From assembly GCA_035492055.1 (NCBI GenBank), contig DATJJR010000031.1, positions 1 through 23,036 of the forward strand: DNA of 23,036 nucleotides, given 5' to 3'. The notes beneath the pieces are model-generated. The model saw only the letters and a program-made list of their open reading frames with translations. It was not told the DNA's origin and did not search any database. The position numbers and the translations under genes are program-made. The stretch comes from Ga0074130 sp035492055. GTDB taxonomy: Bacteria; Pseudomonadota; Gammaproteobacteria; Burkholderiales; Rhodocyclaceae. Of this stretch, positions 22,632 through 23,036 are shown in pieces (position 1 is the first letter of the stretch; every line of letters begins with the position of its first letter).

Positions 22632-23036
22632 ATGATTCGCAAGTTGCTGGGGCGCGTATTCAAGAAAACCGCCCGACCTTCCCGCAAACGTAGCGCCGAC
22701 CCCGTCGCGTTGCCCGTATCCGTACACGGCATCCGTCGCGATCAAGTCTCCACGGCCGCGCGGCGCACTTGCGACACATTGCAGCAAGCGGGATTCAAGG
22801 CTTATGTCGTCGGCGGTGCTGTGCGCGATCTCCTGATCGGCGCCGAGCCAAAAGACTTCGACGTCGCCACCGACGCCACGCCCGAGCAGGTGCGTGCCTT
22901 GTTCCGGCGTTCGCGCATCATCGGCCGCCGCTTTCAGATTGTTCATGTCATGTTCGGCAGCGAAACCATCGAGGTTTCCACGTTCCGCGCCGCGCATGAC
23001 CACAACACCATTACCGACGAGCACGGCCGCGTGCTG
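22632..23036 (+). CDS. pcnB: Poly(A) polymerase PcnB (C-terminus cut off by window edge)
   Basis: Adds 3' poly(A) tails that promote RNA decay. The first 135 codons are in the window; the full family protein is about 450-500 residues. The basic N-terminus (MIRKLLGRVFKKTARPSRKR) is typical. The class II nucleotidyltransferase core starts at about 48 with AYVVGGAVRDLLIG (58-70) and the metal-binding KDFDVATDATP (74-84), where D75 and D77 are the catalytic pair. RRSRIIGRRFQIVHV (92-106) is the usual next block. A CCA-adding enzyme shares this core, but the arginine-rich N-terminus, RSRIIGRRF and the position after hda and the HAD gene support PcnB. Confidence 0.93.
   Translation, partial: MIRKLLGRVFKKTARPSRKRSADPVALPVSVHGIRRDQVSTAARRTCDTLQQAGFKAYVVGGAVRDLLIGAEPKDFDVATDATPEQVRALFRRSRIIGRRFQIVHVMFGSETIEVSTFRAAHDHNTITDEHGRVL

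Noticed and set aside
1..23036. CRISPR arrays, tRNA or rRNA genes, insertion sequences, prophage or attachment sites
   Set aside because: I looked for repeated units, cloverleaf-type sequences, transposase motifs and terminal repeats and saw none. Gene content and codon use look even throughout.

Overview
The window is chromosomal DNA from a betaproteobacterium. It is densely packed, and by eye the GC content is in the mid-to-high 50s. The assignment rests on gene order (mutL-miaA, then purM divergent from an AI-2E/PerM transporter followed by hda, a SerB-like HAD gene and pcnB). It is also supported by a MutL that carries the endonuclease motif, and by zinc-free forms of ribosomal proteins L28 and L33. 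I cannot name a genus. A CbbQ/NorQ-type ATPase with a VWA partner, plus a periplasmic alpha-carbonic anhydrase, would fit an autotroph or a denitrifier, but neither RuBisCO nor NO reductase is in the window.

Layout. 1-3784 (minus): a BepA-like M48 protease, then a CbbQ/NorQ-family AAA+ ATPase and its CbbO/NorD-type VWA partner, which runs off the left edge. 3817-5151 (plus): moaC and a secreted alpha-carbonic anhydrase, closed by a strong bidirectional terminator. 5227-6863 (minus): coaBC and dut, coupled by a TGATG overlap. 6908-8201 (plus): radC, then rpmB and rpmG from a likely sigma70 promoter, closed by a 20-bp-stem terminator.

8430-15241 (minus): a seven-gene envelope/membrane run: dedA, a lipoprotein of unknown function, a DUF3108 protein, rsmB, a secreted single-HKD PLD-family protein, a MscS-type channel and a DesB/OLE1-type desaturase. 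Several of these genes overlap by 4 nt. 15426-18849 (plus): mutL, miaA and a YcgR-like PilZ protein, each pair overlapping by ATGA. 18921-19970 (minus): purM, facing the PilZ gene across a perfect palindromic terminator. 20088-23036 (plus): the AI-2E/PerM transporter, hda, the HAD phosphatase and pcnB, which is cut by the right edge.

Most of the window is core housekeeping (ribosome, DNA replication and repair, tRNA modification, purine, CoA and molybdopterin synthesis). I see no phage, IS, CRISPR, tRNA or rRNA. I did not find a clear new defence or mobile system. The points most worth a second look are the CbbQ/VWA pair downstream of an M48 protease, a carbonic anhydrase with a changed second-shell residue, an exact 9-bp mirrored repeat between coaBC and radC, a possibly leaderless mutL, a PilZ domain with a Ser-to-Gly change in its binding motif, and the coupled rsmB-PLD-MscS block.
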